8,577 nucleotides of DNA. It comes from an uncultured Lachnospiraceae bacterium. GTDB taxonomy: Bacteria; Bacillota; Clostridia; Lachnospirales; Lachnospiraceae. Positions 1 through 6,615 of this stretch are shown here, piece after piece. Below the pieces are notes generated by a model, which was not told the DNA's origin, ran no database searches, and saw nothing but the letters and a program-made list of their open reading frames with translations. Location: the NCBI GenBank assembly GCA_902803745.1, contig CADCRB010000068.1:1-8577 (forward strand). Reading direction: 5' to 3'. The translations under genes and the position numbers were made by a program. Position 1 is the stretch's first letter. The number at the start of each line of letters is the position of its first letter.

Positions 1-517
1 TCTCCATATCCTTCAAGAACTGCCCTCCGTCCACACATCCGCTCACAGCCACCACAGTGGCAAGCATAGGTGTATTTGGAAAATATGCACCAAGACAGTC
101 CATAGATATCTTTCTGGCATCAATTGTGCATATCCGGCCTGTATAGCCACGCAGAGCCGGACGAAGCTCTTCAGGAGACTTTGGTGAATTGATAAGCACT
201 GCGCCCCCTTCCCTGATTCCGGCAGTTACATCAACACTTGCCAGAAGAGTTTCATCCACAACCACAACATAATCCGGTTCGTAGATATTGGAATGAATAT
301 TGCATCTTTCATCTGAGATCCTGTTATATGCCGTAATAGGCGCTCCGGAACGCTCCGGTCCGTATTCCGGAAAAGACTGGACATATTTCCCTGACATAAA
401 CGCCGCATCTGCCAAAAGCTGGCTGGCAGTCTTAGCCCCCTGTCCTCCTCTTCCGTGCCACCGTATCTCCAGCAGATCACGTCTTTTCTTCGAAGATGAC
501 TTTCCGTTCTGCGTCAT
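1..517 (-). CDS. porG: 2-oxoacid:ferredoxin oxidoreductase gamma subunit (pyruvate/2-ketoisovalerate type), 3' end cut by window
   Basis: Gamma subunit of a CoA-acylating 2-oxoacid:ferredoxin oxidoreductase, a cytoplasmic enzyme that oxidises pyruvate or a related 2-oxoacid and reduces ferredoxin. The 172 visible residues read cleanly from an ATG at 517-515. The family signature RWHGRGGQGAKTAS lies at about residues 19-32, followed by the typical FPEYGPERSGAP stretch, a DYVVVVDETLL strand and NTPMLATVVAVSG near the end. Family gamma subunits are about 185-190 residues, so only a short tail is missing. AGGAGG (527-522) lies 4 nt before the ATG and supports this start, which gives a lysine/arginine/serine-rich extension of about 15 residues ahead of the usual family N-terminus. 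The gene overlaps the end of the repeat-protein gene by 41 bp in another frame. Which 2-oxoacid is used cannot be told from this subunit. Delta, alpha and beta subunits should lie beyond the left edge. Confidence 0.93.
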   Translation of the reverse strand, partial: MTQNGKSSSKKRRDLLEIRWHGRGGQGAKTASQLLADAAFMSGKYVQSFPEYGPERSGAPITAYNRISDERCNIHSNIYEPDYVVVVDETLLASVDVTAGIREGGAVLINSPKSPEELRPALRGYTGRICTIDARKISMDCLGAYFPNTPMLATVVAVSGCVDGGQFLKDME

Positions 518-2123
518 AAGTCCTCCTGACCGTATTTACCCTGTCCGCTGCAGGATTTCCCTTTTCATCTAAGTAATGCTCTCCGATGATATTTCTGGCA
601 TCATCATACTCGTATTGTAATATGGCATAACCCTGATCCTTATTCATCACAGGCTTACCGTTAAGGTCAATATAAGTCACCTCTGTCAGATTCCAGTTAT
701 CATCGTATTTTCTGATAAGTCCGTGGCATCCGGATGAGATCAATCCGGGTCTGCCCTTTTCGTCCATATATTCTTCCTTTACGCATTTCCTCCTGTCATA
801 GGACATATGAACCGAAGAGTATCCGGAGCTAAGAGTCACCGGCTTGTATTCAGTATCCAGATAACAGGTATCGGTCTTATTCCTAAGATCATCATATTCA
901 TAACTTATGGCTGCATACCCTGCAGGCAGGAGCGTAGGATTTCCCTCCGCATCCGCATATATGTCCTTAGAAACAAGATCCATTGCAGTGTATTCATAAA
1001 GATGGGATACATATCCGTTGTCTTCCATAAGTGTGCCGTCCAGATCCTGATTATCATCCCTTATCAGCATGGAGTTCTCATCATAGGTTTTTCTCACTCC
1101 GGAAATATGGGATGAATTCTCAGACGGACTTCCCGCAGCATCATAATAAGTCTCCGCTATAAGCTTTCCATCCTCGTTATATTCACGCTCTATGATCGCA
1201 GTGAGGGATTTATTCACGGCAGGCTTGCCCTCAGTATCAAAATAATCAAGACGTACTGTCCTGTCTTCGTCATCATATTTGTATTCCACAGCTGCCACAC
1301 CACTTGAATTCAGCACCGGCATCCCGGCCAGATCATAATATTCTTCTCTCGCGACCCTGTCCTTCTCATCATATTTCCTCCTTATTTCAGCATAACCCGA
1401 AGAGAGCATGGCTTTATTTCCGGATATAGTGTAATATGTGATATTTGTAAGATGGCCTTCAGGATCATAAGTATTTGAAACCGAAGCATAGCGGGACGTG
1501 CTTGTCATAGGAGAGCCTTCCCTGTCGATAAAAGTTGATCCTAAAGACTTTCCTTCACCGTCATATTCATAATTGATCCCATATACTCCAGAGGTCGAAG
1601 TCACCTGCATACCGTTCCTGTCATAATATCTTTCATCCAGCTTGCGGTTACCCTTATCATAAGTACATCTTAGCTCCGCGTATCCTGAGTGACAGGCGGC
1701 AGGATTGCCCTTTTCATCAAAATATCTGTAAATATTCCGATTGCCGTTATCATCATACTCATATGTCACCGAGGCATATCCTGAATTTCCTGCTGCGCTC
1801 TCTCCGTCAGGACCAAAATACGATTCCCGGCTCACATACCCCATGCCGTTGTACTCATATCTGACTTCAGCAATGTTGCTCCCCTTGTCTGCCACAGGGT
1901 TACCATCACTGTCTACTGTTTTCTGCGACAGCACCATTCCGGTATCGCTGTATTCACGCTCGATATCATAGACATTGGCATCCTTTTTCTGTCCCCTGAT
2001 AATAGCTCCGTTATCCGGCATAAGGGCTGTAAGAAGCGAAATCACAACTACTACCAGTGCGCATATGATATACCTCAATGCCTCACGTGATATTTTTAGT
2101 CCTCTTATCTCTATACTGTCCAT
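477..2123 (-). CDS. Membrane-anchored protein of about 15.5 tandem 32-residue YD-like repeats
   Basis: A 548-residue protein with no enzyme domain that I recognise. A short cytoplasmic N-terminus (1-17) precedes one hydrophobic segment (about 18-35), rich in valine and leucine and with no signal-peptidase or lipobox pattern, so it probably acts as a signal anchor with the rest outside the cell. Residues 51-548 are a degenerate tandem repeat. An approximate unit is YAxVxYEYDDxGN, a short spacer, then YYDxxGNPAxxxSG. This resembles YD/RHS-type beta repeats in its tyrosine-aspartate and glycine pattern, but the period is 32, not about 21, and there is no RHS core or toxin domain. The ATG at 2123 follows GAGG with a 7-8 nt gap. 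A possible promoter lies about 70 bp upstream. The gene is placed between an initiating sugar transferase and the oxidoreductase gamma gene. A surface, carbohydrate-binding or assembly role is a guess from context only. Confidence 0.88.
   Translation of the reverse strand: MDSIEIRGLKISREALRYIICALVVVVISLLTALMPDNGAIIRGQKKDANVYDIEREYSDTGMVLSQKTVDSDGNPVADKGSNIAEVRYEYNGMGYVSRESYFGPDGESAAGNSGYASVTYEYDDNGNRNIYRYFDEKGNPAACHSGYAELRCTYDKGNRKLDERYYDRNGMQVTSTSGVYGINYEYDGEGKSLGSTFIDREGSPMTSTSRYASVSNTYDPEGHLTNITYYTISGNKAMLSSGYAEIRRKYDEKDRVAREEYYDLAGMPVLNSSGVAAVEYKYDDEDRTVRLDYFDTEGKPAVNKSLTAIIEREYNEDGKLIAETYYDAAGSPSENSSHISGVRKTYDENSMLIRDDNQDLDGTLMEDNGYVSHLYEYTAMDLVSKDIYADAEGNPTLLPAGYAAISYEYDDLRNKTDTCYLDTEYKPVTLSSGYSSVHMSYDRRKCVKEEYMDEKGRPGLISSGCHGLIRKYDDNWNLTEVTYIDLNGKPVMNKDQGYAILQYEYDDARNIIGEHYLDEKGNPAADRVNTVRRTYDAERKVIFEEKT
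480..1973 (-). repeat. Coding tandem repeat, 32-residue (96-bp) period, 15 full units plus a half unit
   Basis: Counted by hand from residue 51. Fifteen units run 33, 32 (eight times), 31, 32, 32, 31, 33 and 32 residues, exactly 480 in total, then an 18-residue half unit ends the protein. Near-invariant positions are the YD or YN pair at about unit positions 8-9, the (Y/F)xD at about 19-21, the glycine at 24 and the terminal SG. The units are diverged from each other at both protein and DNA level, so this is an old expansion and not a recent slippage array. Confidence 0.85.
522..527 (-). promoter_or_regulatory. Ribosome binding site of the oxidoreductase gamma gene, inside the upstream gene
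   Basis: A perfect AGGAGG on the minus strand, 4 nt before the ATG at 517. It lies within the coding sequence of the repeat protein, where the same bases encode two adjacent arginines in the final half-repeat. It decides the start of the gamma subunit gene in favour of ATG 517. The competing GTG at 480-478 is in a different frame and gives no recognisable protein. Confidence 0.8.
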
Positions 2124-2153
2124 ACGGTTACCTCATTCATATGATCAAAGTCC

Positions 2154-2242
2154 CTAGTCCTGCAGATTCCCGAAAAACGCGATCGTTCCTACGATTATAG
2201 CATTATCAGGCTGACTACCACAACCGCTGCAGTTCCCTTCAT
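2154..2242 (-). pseudogene. Possible frameshifted tiny membrane-protein gene
   Basis: An ATG overlaps the stop of the sugar transferase gene (TAATG), with GGAG about 7 nt ahead. It encodes a 15-residue hydrophobic peptide beginning MKGTAAVVVVSLIM before a TAA. A -1 shift near base 2201 continues smoothly into AIIVGTIAFFGNLQD and a TAG at 2156-2154. The two pieces together would be a 29-residue single-pass membrane peptide. The region is 89 bp, one short of the 90 an intact gene would need. Seen directly: the two hydrophobic frames, the overlap and the ribosome site. That they were ever one gene is an inference, and chance is a real alternative. Confidence 0.25.
2194..2223 (-). promoter_or_regulatory. 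Possible sigma-A promoter with extended -10 for the repeat-protein and gamma-subunit genes
   Basis: On the minus strand a perfect TATAAT (2199-2194) is preceded directly by TGC, making a TGn extended -10. A weak -35, TTGTGG (2223-2218), lies 18 nt upstream. Transcription would start near 2187, giving a leader of about 64 nt to the ATG at 2123. This would let the repeat protein and oxidoreductase subunit be expressed separately from the sugar genes. The same bases may instead be part of a decayed small reading frame (2154-2242). Confidence 0.45.
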
Positions 2243-3690
2243 TACTCAGCTCCCTGTCCTGTGATCACGGATACTACTGTCCTGCATATGATCTTTATAT
2301 CTCCGGCAATTGACCAGGTATTAATATATTCCATATCCATATCAACGACCTTATCAAAATCCTTTATATCGCTTCTCCCGTATGCCTGCCAGAGTCCGGT
2401 TATCCCCGGTTTCATTGCAAGCCGTGCTCTGTGCCTTGTTTCATATTTCTTCCACTCATCTACCGTCGGAGGTCGGGTTCCGACCAGGGACATATCCCCG
2501 CAAAGGACATTAAGGAACTGCGGAAATTCATCAATAGATGTCCTTCTAAGGAACCATCCAACACCATGCTTTTTCCCGTCAGGCCCGGAGCCTATGATCC
2601 GCGGGTCACAGTCTATCTTAAACATATTCCCGCTCATCTCATTCTCCCCCCGCAGACTGTCCTTCCTGCTGTCGGCATCCTTATACATGCTCCGGAATTT
2701 ATACATCCTGAATATCCTGCCGTTCCTTCCGACCCTCTCCTGCGCAAAGAAAACCGGCCCAGGATCCGAGATCATTATAGCCGGTGCCACAACTATGGTA
2801 AGCAATGCAGTGATCGCAAGTCCTATCACAGATCCAGCAATATCCATGAGCCTCTTTATCACCACATCATATCCGTCAGCTATCCTTACACTCTCTGTAA
2901 GAGTATAAATTCCCGCGACTTCCCCGGCCTCGTATGAATAGTACCTGTCCGGATCAAAATTCAAGGCTACGTGAGTTGTTATCCCCATAAGATAGCAGTC
3001 TCTTAAAAGGTCAGAAGGTGTCTCATACTCAGGCGGAAGAAATATCATGACTTCATCTACCCATCTTCTGCTGATATATTCCGTGACACTATCCGTATCT
3101 GTCTCTTCTGTAACGCCATTTATTACTCTTCCGACCGCTGCGCTGTTTTCCCGATCAGCAAGTGCCATTCCAGTAATGTTGATCATCCCAAAGGAATTTT
3201 TCCTGATCGTGTCTATTACCTCCGCTGCAATATCTGAGGTGGTCAAAAGGAACATCTGCCGAACACTTCCTGTATTTTTTCCCAATCTGATGATCGTCTT
3301 TTTCCAGACGATCCGTGATACAAAGACCAGCACCGTAGATATGATAATAAAATATAACACCACAAGTCTGGAGTACTGTACGGAGATCTTTGAAAAGAAC
3401 AGATATGCCAGTATTACGGCGGCAATAAACAAGATCTGTTTAATAACTGATAATAGTTCCTTCATATATCCCCTGCGGAGAATGTCGGAGTGAACCCGAA
3501 GCAGAAGCTCTGCCATAAGCATGGCAAGCGCTAATACAAAAAAAACGCTCCGGTATTCTTCATTATCAAAAATACTGAGTCCCGGATGCCGCAACCTGTA
3601 TGCCAATATAAAGGATAATTCCAGGACAGCAAGATCCAGAACAATAAAGTCAAGATGCTTCAGCCACCCTTTTAGTCCCTTATTATACAT
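2242..3690 (-). CDS. Polyprenyl-phosphate sugar-1-phosphate transferase (WbaP/CpsE-like), initiates the glycan repeat unit
   Basis: Integral membrane enzyme of the polyprenol-phosphate hexose-1-phosphate transferase family. It moves a sugar-1-phosphate from a nucleotide sugar (commonly UDP-galactose or UDP-glucose) to undecaprenyl phosphate, the first step of a lipid-linked polysaccharide. The 482-residue length and layout match WbaP: hydrophobic segments at about 13-31, 47-65, 84-100 and 108-126, a nucleotide-binding-like middle domain (about 140-265), a membrane hairpin (about 282-306) and the catalytic domain. Visible catalytic-domain motifs are DPGPVFFAQERVGRNG (309-324), YKFRSM (330-335), the acidic dyad D387-E388 in TSIDEFPQ, SLVGTRPP (401-408) and KPGITGLWQ (427-435). 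The start is 6 bp after the aldolase stop. The ribosome site is weak (GGCGGA about 10 nt away), which suggests coupling to upstream translation. The sugar used cannot be read from the sequence. Confidence 0.93.
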   Translation of the reverse strand: MYNKGLKGWLKHLDFIVLDLAVLELSFILAYRLRHPGLSIFDNEEYRSVFFVLALAMLMAELLLRVHSDILRRGYMKELLSVIKQILFIAAVILAYLFFSKISVQYSRLVVLYFIIISTVLVFVSRIVWKKTIIRLGKNTGSVRQMFLLTTSDIAAEVIDTIRKNSFGMINITGMALADRENSAAVGRVINGVTEETDTDSVTEYISRRWVDEVMIFLPPEYETPSDLLRDCYLMGITTHVALNFDPDRYYSYEAGEVAGIYTLTESVRIADGYDVVIKRLMDIAGSVIGLAITALLTIVVAPAIMISDPGPVFFAQERVGRNGRIFRMYKFRSMYKDADSRKDSLRGENEMSGNMFKIDCDPRIIGSGPDGKKHGVGWFLRRTSIDEFPQFLNVLCGDMSLVGTRPPTVDEWKKYETRHRARLAMKPGITGLWQAYGRSDIKDFDKVVDMDMEYINTWSIAGDIKIICRTVVSVITGQGAE

Positions 3691-3696
3691 CAGTAT

Positions 3697-5385
3697 TTAT
3701 TCCGCCCTTTTTTCGAAATAGCTCTCTGTAACAAAGACAACCTTACAATCTCTGCCTTCGCTCGAAATAAAATCACGATACATATCCGCTATCTCGTCAT
3801 TCAGTTCGTCCCATTTTCCGTCAGGATTCAGAGTAGGCAGTGATGCGTCAGCATAGCTCTCGTTATACTTATGCCTGAATCCGTCAAAACCTGCGATCGC
3901 GATATTCCTTATCTTCAGGTGTGTAAGAAGTCTCAGTGCATTTATCACAGCATTGTCGAAATGCTCCCAGCCTCTCTTTATAACACGGCTGAAATTAACA
4001 ATGTATTCACAGCCTGATTTATCTCTGTTCTTTCTTTCGATCACATCGAAATCTTTTGATCCTGCTGCAGCGTCCTCCGCACCGTTCTTTATATTGGACA
4101 GTACAATATGCGGAATACTGTTGAACTCATCTTCATATACTTCATGGGCATAATCATATCTCACCGAATTCACAAAGAAGAGATAGTCATATTTATATCT
4201 CGAATTTATGGCATTCACACCGATCACGACCGGATCATGATCCTTTATATACGCCTGAACTTTATCATAATCTGTATCGATGCTCTTTCCGGGAGCTACA
4301 AGGAGCACCTCTCTTCCAGATAGCATCCCTCTAAGCTCCTCCACTGTACTCTCATCGTCCACTATCCTGTTTTGGTTCTCTATGTACTTCTCTTCCAGCA
4401 GGTCATAGTCATACTGCCTCCTGTCCGCAGGATCCATAGATTCTATTATATTTCTCATGTCACGGGAGTTCGTGCGATGATTTTTCAGCAGATATGCGAT
4501 GTTATTAACATGACAGCAGTAAAGCCCTGCTATGAAGTAGGGTGTCGAATATCCCCATTTGTAGTTTTCAAGGAAATAGGGCATATATGTATCTATGGCA
4601 TCAAGTATCGCATTCATGTCATAGGCTGCTGACATCCTGCGGTTCAGATAGCTTGCGATAAGCTCTGTAGTGGTATTCCCTGCGCCTCTGCCCATGCCGC
4701 AGAGTGTGGCATCCACCATGCACTCTCTTCCCTTATTCCTCATCCTTTCCGCAAAGTGCGAGGTCAGGGCAAAGGAGAGCTGCTGGTTATTGTGCGAATG
4801 AAAGCCAAGTGCAATATCATCGTCGAGGTTCTCATCCAATATGTCTGTGATACGGTCCAGGTCAGTCTCATACATTGCGCCGAAGGTATCCACTATGGAT
4901 ATGGCTTTGGGATGCAGCTCGTTTACCGTGGCAGAAAGCATCCTGAGGTCATCATCCGAATAAGCCAGTGTATTAGCCGCCTGCAGATAAATATCATAAC
5001 CCTTGTCCCTTATCTTCTCTGCTATCTCCGCACCCTCTTTATGTCTGCCGTGGGGGAAGACCACGCGCACCGCGTCTATTGTCTCATGATCGCAGGGCGG
5101 CAGTACCGATGTGTCATATCTGTTCCAGTCTATCATCACCACATAGGTGGTATCCTTGTCCTTCTTTGTAAGATAGGGCCTTATATCATCCGGCACGTGA
5201 TAAAAGGATGTTCCCTCTTCATGAGTTTTATCCTTTAGCCAGCCACACTCTATGATATCCGCTCCGGCTTCCGTCATCTTGCTGATAATGCCCTTTATAG
5301 CAGGTGTCCCGAACTTCGCTTCCACCACATACGCCCCGTCCCTTAATGTGCAGTCGAGCAGCTTTATCTTTGCATCCTTCATCAT
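3697..5385 (-). CDS. Two-domain protein: HMGL-like (DRE-TIM) aldolase plus Rossmann-like C-terminal domain
   Basis: The N-terminal half (about 7-290) is a DRE-TIM metallolyase barrel of the HMGL-like family, closest in feel to 4-hydroxy-2-oxovalerate aldolases. It has the LLDCTLRDG motif (9-17, with metal-ligand D11 and catalytic R15), the paired histidines of HSHNN (196-200) and the GMGRGAGN loop (230-237). Such enzymes make or break C-C bonds through a metal-bound pyruvate enolate. A linker (about 290-355) leads to a second domain (about 356-556) starting VLLVAPGKSID, a glycine-containing nucleotide-type loop, with a later strand NIAIAGFDGF (494-503). By eye this recalls the DUF115/MptE and GT42 sialyltransferase-like folds. 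Its ATG overlaps the epimerase stop (ATGA, 4 bp), so the two are translationally coupled. A second ATG directly follows (5382-5380) and is better spaced from AAGGA, so the true start may be one codon later. The substrate is unknown; the glycan context suggests a sugar or its keto derivative. Confidence 0.88.
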   Translation of the reverse strand: MMKDAKIKLLDCTLRDGAYVVEAKFGTPAIKGIISKMTEAGADIIECGWLKDKTHEEGTSFYHVPDDIRPYLTKKDKDTTYVVMIDWNRYDTSVLPPCDHETIDAVRVVFPHGRHKEGAEIAEKIRDKGYDIYLQAANTLAYSDDDLRMLSATVNELHPKAISIVDTFGAMYETDLDRITDILDENLDDDIALGFHSHNNQQLSFALTSHFAERMRNKGRECMVDATLCGMGRGAGNTTTELIASYLNRRMSAAYDMNAILDAIDTYMPYFLENYKWGYSTPYFIAGLYCCHVNNIAYLLKNHRTNSRDMRNIIESMDPADRRQYDYDLLEEKYIENQNRIVDDESTVEELRGMLSGREVLLVAPGKSIDTDYDKVQAYIKDHDPVVIGVNAINSRYKYDYLFFVNSVRYDYAHEVYEDEFNSIPHIVLSNIKNGAEDAAAGSKDFDVIERKNRDKSGCEYIVNFSRVIKRGWEHFDNAVINALRLLTHLKIRNIAIAGFDGFRHKYNESYADASLPTLNPDGKWDELNDEIADMYRDFISSEGRDCKVVFVTESYFEKRAE

Positions 5386-6401
5386 CGATCCTTTATCTCC
5401 TGTCCGTCTTTGATCATTCTTTCTACTGTTTCCCGTATTCCTGTATTAAAAGGAGTTTGAGGACTGTATCCGGTATCTTCGACCAGCTCACTGATATCTG
5501 CTTCAAGATGCATGACCTGCTTCGCTCCATATGGCTTTGCTCCGTATCTGGGTCTGACCGTTTTTCTGTCATCAGTCTCCATGCATGCTCTGCAGATCTC
5601 ATCTATATAATCTCTTAATGGTCTCGAATTCCCGGATCCCACCACATAAGTCTTACTGTGAACGCCCCGCTCTCCAAGTGCATAAAATACTTCGCCTGCA
5701 TCTTTACTATACAGATAATCCCATATCTGCTCCGCCTTTGTGCACTCGGGGTTTTTCCCGTCAAGAGCATCTCTTATCACTGACATCACGAGTGTCCCTT
5801 CTCCGTCACCCGGTCCGTATACTGACAGTACCCTGGTCCAGATATGCTCCATCCCGAGCTTTTCGCATTGAAGTCTCGTCATCTCCCCTGCGGCAAGCTT
5901 GGCCATACCATATCCGTTTTCTGGATCACAGCATGTATCAGCTCTTAAAGGCTCGTTCTTTCTTCCGTACTCCGCCTGACTCCCGGCTCCTATATATCTT
6001 TTGCAGCCGAGTCTTTTGGCAAGATCCACGGAGTCTATGGCGTATTCTATGTTCTTTATCTGCGTCTTCAGGTCATCCCTCGCCTCTGCTCCGAAGGCTT
6101 TCATCCAGGCAAAATGATAAAAGACATCAAGCTCCGGTATGTTGTATACCTTATCTTCATCCCGTACACCGGTCAGACGAAATCCCCGGCTCTCGACTGA
6201 TCCGTTTTCTCTTTTATTGAAGTACTTCATCTCGTCCAGAGCGCAGTGAATCTTATGCACCAGCGGATGCTCCGGTATCCGGGCTATACGCCCGGAGTCC
6301 TTTCTTACGAAGACATATACTTCTGTCCCCTGCTCTATGCATTTGTCTATGAGTGCCAGTCCTATAGCGCCTGTCGCTCCGGTTATTGCGATCCTATTCA
6401 T
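5382..6401 (-). CDS. NAD(P)-dependent nucleotide-sugar epimerase/4-ketoreductase (extended SDR)
   Basis: A 339-residue extended short-chain dehydrogenase, the usual length for nucleotide-sugar epimerases, dehydratases and 4-ketoreductases. The N-terminal cofactor loop GATGAIG (8-14) fits the GxxGxxG pattern. FYHFAW (94-99), the serine region GAGSQAEYG (138-146, S141) and YGMAK (164-168, Y164 and K168) form the active site. RVLSVYGPGDGEG and WDYLYSKDAGE are typical of sugar-specific members. It heads the minus-strand operon and lies opposite ddhC, so reduction or epimerisation at C4 of a CDP-3,6-dideoxyhexulose (abequose or paratose synthase-like role) is the best guess, not proven. An in-frame TGA two codons upstream fixes ATG 6401 as the first possible start. 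GAGG lies only 1 nt before it, which is unusually close. UDP-sugar substrates cannot be excluded. Confidence 0.9.
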   Translation of the reverse strand: MNRIAITGATGAIGLALIDKCIEQGTEVYVFVRKDSGRIARIPEHPLVHKIHCALDEMKYFNKRENGSVESRGFRLTGVRDEDKVYNIPELDVFYHFAWMKAFGAEARDDLKTQIKNIEYAIDSVDLAKRLGCKRYIGAGSQAEYGRKNEPLRADTCCDPENGYGMAKLAAGEMTRLQCEKLGMEHIWTRVLSVYGPGDGEGTLVMSVIRDALDGKNPECTKAEQIWDYLYSKDAGEVFYALGERGVHSKTYVVGSGNSRPLRDYIDEICRACMETDDRKTVRPRYGAKPYGAKQVMHLEADISELVEDTGYSPQTPFNTGIRETVERMIKDGQEIKDR

Positions 6402-6426
6402 TCCTCATTCAACTATTGTCTCATTG

Positions 6427-6472
6427 ATTATACAAATTCTTTATCGATCAACCTATTTTCTTGTTTTTTTTT
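6427..6472 (-). promoter_or_regulatory. Likely promoter of the minus-strand glycan operon, with A-tract upstream
   Basis: On the minus strand a perfect TATAAT (6432-6427) lies about 26 bp before the epimerase ATG. No good -35 sits at 17 nt (TAGGTT at 6455-6450). A run of nine A residues (6472-6464) lies at about -42 to -52, where an UP element would help RNA polymerase. Transcription would begin near 6420, giving a very short leader of about 20 nt. Confidence 0.5.
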
Positions 6473-6478
6473 CATAGT

Positions 6479-6513
6479 GTCAAGCATACTTCAGCCAAAT
6501 ATCCTGTCTTGAC
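6479..6513. promoter_or_regulatory. Candidate operator: inverted repeat GTCAAG...CTTGAC overlapping the ddhC -35
   Basis: GTCAAG (6479-6484) and CTTGAC (6508-6513) form a perfect 6-bp inverted repeat with 23 bp between. The right arm covers most of the ddhC -35 hexamer, so a bound regulator could block that promoter. A direct repeat TTCAGCC (6490-6496 and 6517-6523) is interleaved with it at 27-bp spacing. No known regulator site is recognised, and short repeats like these can arise by chance. Confidence 0.3.
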
Positions 6514-6537
6514 GGTTTCAGCCCCCTGCTCTATTAT
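6509..6537 (+). promoter_or_regulatory. Strong sigma-A promoter for ddhC and the GT2 gene
   Basis: TTGACG (6509-6514), exactly 17 nt, then TATTAT (6532-6537): five of six matches to each consensus hexamer with ideal spacing. Transcription would start near 6544, leaving a leader of about 72 nt before the ATG at 6616. The leader is AT-rich and holds a small dyad GTTTGATAAAC (6558-6568). Confidence 0.75.
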
Positions 6538-6615
6538 GCTTTTAGTGTAATTTATTCGTTTGATAAACTTTATTATGTACTTAATTAATGATGTGGACGT
6601 AAGGAGAGGCATTGT

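Noticed and set aside
477..2123. RHS/YD-repeat polymorphic toxin
   Set aside because: The repeat period is 32 residues, there is no RHS core motif, and no C-terminal toxin domain follows; the protein ends within a repeat.
477..2123. Lipoprotein anchor via the cysteine at residue 21
   Set aside because: The cysteine lies at the start of the hydrophobic segment rather than after it, so it is not a lipobox.
2176..2199. Rho-independent terminator after the sugar transferase gene (ATCGT/ACGAT hairpin then five T residues)
   Set aside because: The stem is only 5 bp and AT-rich, the T-run is short and separated from it, so it is not a convincing terminator.
2261..2908. Long plus-strand open frame (215 codons) opposite the sugar transferase
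   Set aside because: No recognisable motifs or ribosome site; the minus strand carries a clear, complete enzyme here, so this is a shadow frame.
5585..6220. Plus-strand open frame (211 codons) opposite the epimerase
   Set aside because: Low-complexity arginine/serine/leucine-rich translation without motifs, fully inside a well-supported SDR gene on the other strand.
6464..6472. Run of nine T residues as a terminator
   Set aside because: No GC-rich stem precedes it and both flanking genes point away from it; it is better explained as an upstream A-tract of the minus-strand promoter.
6558..6568. GTTTGATAAAC dyad in the ddhC leader as a riboswitch or attenuator
   Set aside because: The stem is 4 bp of mostly A-T pairs and no further structure or leader peptide is apparent; at most a weak operator half.
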